Positions 60,231 through 64,000 of a stretch of DNA of 64,000 nucleotides are shown piece by piece; position 1 is the stretch's first letter; every line of letters begins with the position of its first letter. The translations under genes and the position numbers were made by a program. Where the stretch lies: NCBI RefSeq assembly GCF_036370855.1, contig NC_088105.1, positions 11,661,619-11,725,618 on the forward strand, read 5' to 3'. The notes under the pieces were generated by a model. That model worked only from the letters and a program-made list of their open reading frames with translations, was not told the DNA's origin and searched no databases. The DNA comes from Dromaius novaehollandiae. Its lineage: Eukaryota; Chordata; Aves; Casuariiformes; Dromaiidae.

Positions 60231-60441
60231 TGCCTTACTGCCTAACAGGAAAAATCCTGTAGGCAGAGAAATCTGCCTTTGGAGGACTTGGACATGATCT
60301 AATGTTCCTACAGAGCTGGAGAACTGAAGGCGGGTATGGGCACACTGGCTAGTGAATGTGATCTCAGTTTAATTCCTGAACACCAACCTTATTATTGAGA
60401 GTTGCCAAAAATCCATCTGACTTTCTTTGGGTGGAGGAGGA

Positions 60442-60462
60442 GCATTTCAACTGTTGAAATGC
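60442..60462. repeat. Perfect 9-bp hairpin, 3-nt loop
   Basis: GCATTTCAA and TTGAAATGC flank CTG. It could be a palindromic factor site rather than an RNA structure. Confidence 0.6.
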
Positions 60463-63400
60463 CTGTTTGATTGAGAAGGCTGATACTGGGGATACTGGTT
60501 CATTATGGACTGCCGAGGGCAGGAAATGCCAGGGCTGAACTTTAACCTGTCAGAGTTGAGCAGAGGCTGTTTTCCTTTCTAGTCCAATTGAAGCCACTCA
60601 CGTTTACTCTGAGCTGTGAACTCCAGCTTTGAGAAACATATTCATCGTAGGTCACTAATTATGGGGAGGAGGGAGGACTGATATTTCTCTCCTGGGATGT
60701 GGAAAGGTCATGCGGAAAACAGGGCAAAATATATTTTTCTTCTGCAAGGCAGTCATCTGGGATGTGAGCACGCCTGTGCTTATTTAGCATGGGTATTGTT
60801 TATTGATGGTAGTAAGCACATGTTTGAAGGTGACCAAATCTACAGACTGCTTACACCTGGGAAGTTTGCGTGTTGCTCCCTTCATGTGAATCTAGCCCTT
60901 GGAAGTCTCTTCTTCCACTAACTTTTTGGAAAGCGCTGAATATGGCTTCACGTTCTTGCAAATACAGAAGTAGCAGTGCAAGTACAGCAAACAAATCCTC
61001 ATAAAAAATATTAATGCAAGCCCTAAAAGGATTTAGTTTAAGAATCTAAGTCTTGGTTGCTGTGAAGTATTAAGTCCTCCTTAGGTGCAGAGGAGCCTGG
61101 CGTTCCAAGAGCCCAACCCTCCATCTCTGACTGCTTCTTATGTGGTCTGTGCAGCCTCTGTGGGAACTTTACTTTGCATATGTAAGCCTGGGGTGGAGAG
61201 GCTGGTTTGCAGTCATTCTCAGCCCCACGGGGAGCTATGAACACTTACACTAGCTGTGCTTACAGCGCGTTATTCCTTAGCTCTGCACTTACACAGCACC
61301 GCTAAGCACCTGCTAATCCTCTGGAGGATTTTTAACCATGCATAGCTTTATTAAATACAAACTGAACCAAACATGCAAGGAAGAAGTGGCTGTAGTCGCA
61401 CAAAATCCATGTGCACGTAGCTAGGTGTGGGTGACCACACACGGGAGTTTTGTACCCACGTAAGCTCCCAGTGGAAGTGTCACGTTTGCTGCCTGTGATT
61501 GTCATTATTGGGATTCGGTAGGGAGAATGCTCCCTCTATGCCTTAAAAATTTCCTTGCTGGTTTACAGAGATTAAACAAAAGCAAGAGATGTGGTTCCTG
61601 ATCCCAAGCAAGTCCATCTGATTTACAGCCATGTGGGCAAGAGCAGAGCAACTTACAAACACTCGGAGAGCAATTTGTAGGAGCACAATGGCAGCAGTAC
61701 AGCTTTGGTCTCTGCAAAGTGCTGATGAAATGCCTCTCTTACACTCTGTTCCCATTGGGACCTGCTCCTGTAGCTACTATGAGTCTGTACGTTGTGTGAA
61801 AATCCTACTGGCGTCATTGAGGTTTAGGCCCTGGTGTACACAAAGAGCTGACGACTCCAGTCTCATAGGGAAAGTGGGTGTTTCACTGGAAAAGCCCTGA
61901 TGCTGGGTTCAGCCTGCCCCGGGATCTGCTAGTGTGAGACATACTTGTGAGGCTGGGCTGGGGATGTTCTTTCCTGGGAAAAGACCGTCTGAATTGCACG
62001 TGAAGGCCAAGGCAAGAGAAGAGCGTAGTTCTAAGTAAATTGTCAGCAGCCTTTCTGTGTGTCCTCCCCTCGCTCCCACTTTCTCCTCACCGACATATCA
62101 GCGATGTTTATTAAGAGATGACAAGTCTATCAGGCCTCATAAGCAGCCTTTCACAAGGAGGAGATCTTATATCCAGAGAGCATCATCAATCTTGTCTCTG
62201 CTCTGCTCTTCTGAGCAGCTGATAGCGAACAAGGCTCCATCCTCTTTCCCCCTCCTTCCCACCCCTTCCCCTCTCCTCCTCTTCACCAGCCCTCTGCAGC
62301 ACAGCGGGAGACTGTGAAAGAGATTTGATTTGCATAACATCTTTCTGGTAAAGAGAAGGAAGAAGCAGAGAGAAACCCAGCTTCTCTTGATATACAGCAG
62401 CACTCTGGGAAGGCATCCCCCACTGCTGGAGCAGGGGACAATCCGAGGGGTGCAAAGAATGATGCACACCCCAATCTGTTGCCCAGGAAGCACACAGTTG
62501 AAGGCAGGTTAACTTTTGGGGAGATCTGCACTGAGCAGGTCAGAGGATAGACAGACACCAGAAAATTCCTCTGCCTAACTGAGGCCAGTGCCTTACCAGT
62601 GTCAAGCTGGGATGGAGCCTGGCTGTCTCCCAGGCCTGCTCTGCTGCAGTTGTCTTCTCTGATGAAGCAACGCCCCAGGGGGAGTGAGGTGTGGGAACGA
62701 GCCTGTGGTCCAGCTGTGCCCTTGTGTATGTGCATTGCTGCTCAGGGAAGGCCGTCACAGGCCTGCTGTAGCACCTCTCTGCAACTTGGCAATCTCTGCT
62801 GAGAGCAGCTGCCTACGGGCATGAACTAGTGGAAAGGGTGCCCTGTGCAAGGCAAGCTGGTGGAGCAGATGTGCTGTCCTTTAATTTGCAAAAGGAAAGG
62901 CCAAACCCCCAAAATACTTTTCAAGAGTGCAGAAAATCCATTTCAGAGGAAGAATTATCACATTAGTTTCTATTTTGCAAAATTCATCATGTCATATAAA
63001 AAACTTCTTGGCATAGTGTCAGCATTTAATGTTTGTGGTGAGTATTGGAAAGCCAGCTTTTTACCCTGAACAAGTTGCATTTTTATGACTAGATTTTGTG
63101 TCCAGATCCAGCCCTGAAAAGTGATGTTGCATTAAGGAAAGCAAGCTGTGTTCTCTTCATAACTGTCCTTCTATGGTCTGCTCATGCTGGCAATGGTTAG
63201 GTCTCTGGGGAGAAGACAGGGATTTGCTTTTGGGAACTTGTTAGGTAGCTTAACAGTTTTACAAAGTTTTATTCCTTGGTGTTTCCAAAAGTTTTGAAGT
63301 AGTGCTTACAGCAGTGAAAGAGGAAGCTGAATGATTTGTGGGTGAGCAGATTTTATGCCCTGGTAGCTCTATGTAAGGTGAGCCCTTTATGCCTTCAGCC

Positions 63401-64000
63401 ACACACGAATCCCCCACTGTAGGAGATAAGCCTAAATCCTAAGGCAGCAGAGTTACATTTGACAAAGGTGATTTTGCAGTAATCAGTCTTGCAAGCGTGG
63501 GGACAGAAGCTTTGACACATCATGGTTAAAAATCCTAGTAAAACTTGACTATCTGGTTTGCTTTTCCCTTTAAAATAAAAAACTTTAGACAGTGTCCCAG
63601 ATCTAATCAGGATGCACCTCACCAAGTTTTGCACAGACAGACAATTTCTATTTGAAGATGTATCAGAGAAGCTAGCAATTTCAAGGAGTTCCCATTAAAA
63701 CTTTATGATGAGAAAATGAACACAAACCTCACGGAATATTCAAAGCATAAAAACTCTGTGAAATATCACACTAATACTTCTAAAAGGACGTGTACTTCCA
63801 GAGGAGAAAGCAGGAGTTTATGCTGCTTTTTAAGACTCTCCTAGAGCACAGCCCTGACGAGGATGTCAGCACAAGCCACCTGCGCAATGGATCCTCAGGG
63901 GGGACACAGTGGAGAGAAAAATGAGGATTTCTTGGAGGTGTTTGAGGTCTGATCTTGCTCCCTTGCATTCAGTGGGAAATCTCCTATTAGTGTGCATGGT

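Larger units (their letters stand above)
59840..64000. other. Unassigned sequence to window end
   Basis: No gene or interspersed repeat recognised. Two perfect hairpins lie at 60206-60230 and 60442-60462. Motif-dense, enhancer-like patches occur at about 61250-61390 (GCTAATCCTC, TTTATTAAATAC) and 62090-62200 (TTATTAAGAGATGACAAG, CATCATCAATC). The 150-codon minus-strand frame at 62283-62735 lies over locally GC-richer sequence and has no family. Confidence 0.5.

Noticed and set aside
62283..62735. 150-codon minus-strand frame
   Set aside because: Overlaps other frames on the same and opposite strands in GC-richer sequence; no recognisable domain.

Overview
The window is vertebrate nuclear DNA, most likely from a bird. 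It holds split genes with GT-AG introns, a CpG-island promoter, no operons, only two recognisable interspersed repeats (both CR1-type LINE fragments), and a compact copy of a gene that is longer in mammals. The species cannot be fixed from the sequence alone.

Positions 1-16.4 kb hold one gene that can be read completely: NUF2, a subunit of the NDC80 kinetochore complex, on the + strand. A GC-rich promoter (1-214) leads into 13 coding exons between 215 and 15516. They join in phase to 1410 nt, that is 469 codons plus TAA, with consensus splice sites throughout. Two AATAAA signals follow, at 16199 and 16368.

From 16.4 to 64 kb no known gene can be recognised. In mammals NUF2 is followed by a long gene desert before PBX1, and much of this stretch fits that picture: AT-rich, homeodomain-motif-rich blocks that resemble conserved noncoding elements, simple repeats, one degenerate + strand CR1 (27.4-27.9 kb), one - strand CR1 (30.3-30.8 kb) and a perfect 89-bp tandem duplication (52.8-52.9 kb).

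Several + strand segments in this 'desert' do look like coding exons: 19286-19353 with 19806-19867 (phase-compatible), 25570-25674 (35 codons resembling the last helix and strand of a PDZ domain), and 58002-58097 with 59600-59738 (phase-compatible, ending in a stop followed by AATAAA). They may belong to one or more unrecognised genes between NUF2 and PBX1. Chance GT-AG pairs with an open frame are expected in 48 kb, so these are hypotheses. No bacterial-style system, CRISPR array, viral gene or toxin gene was seen.
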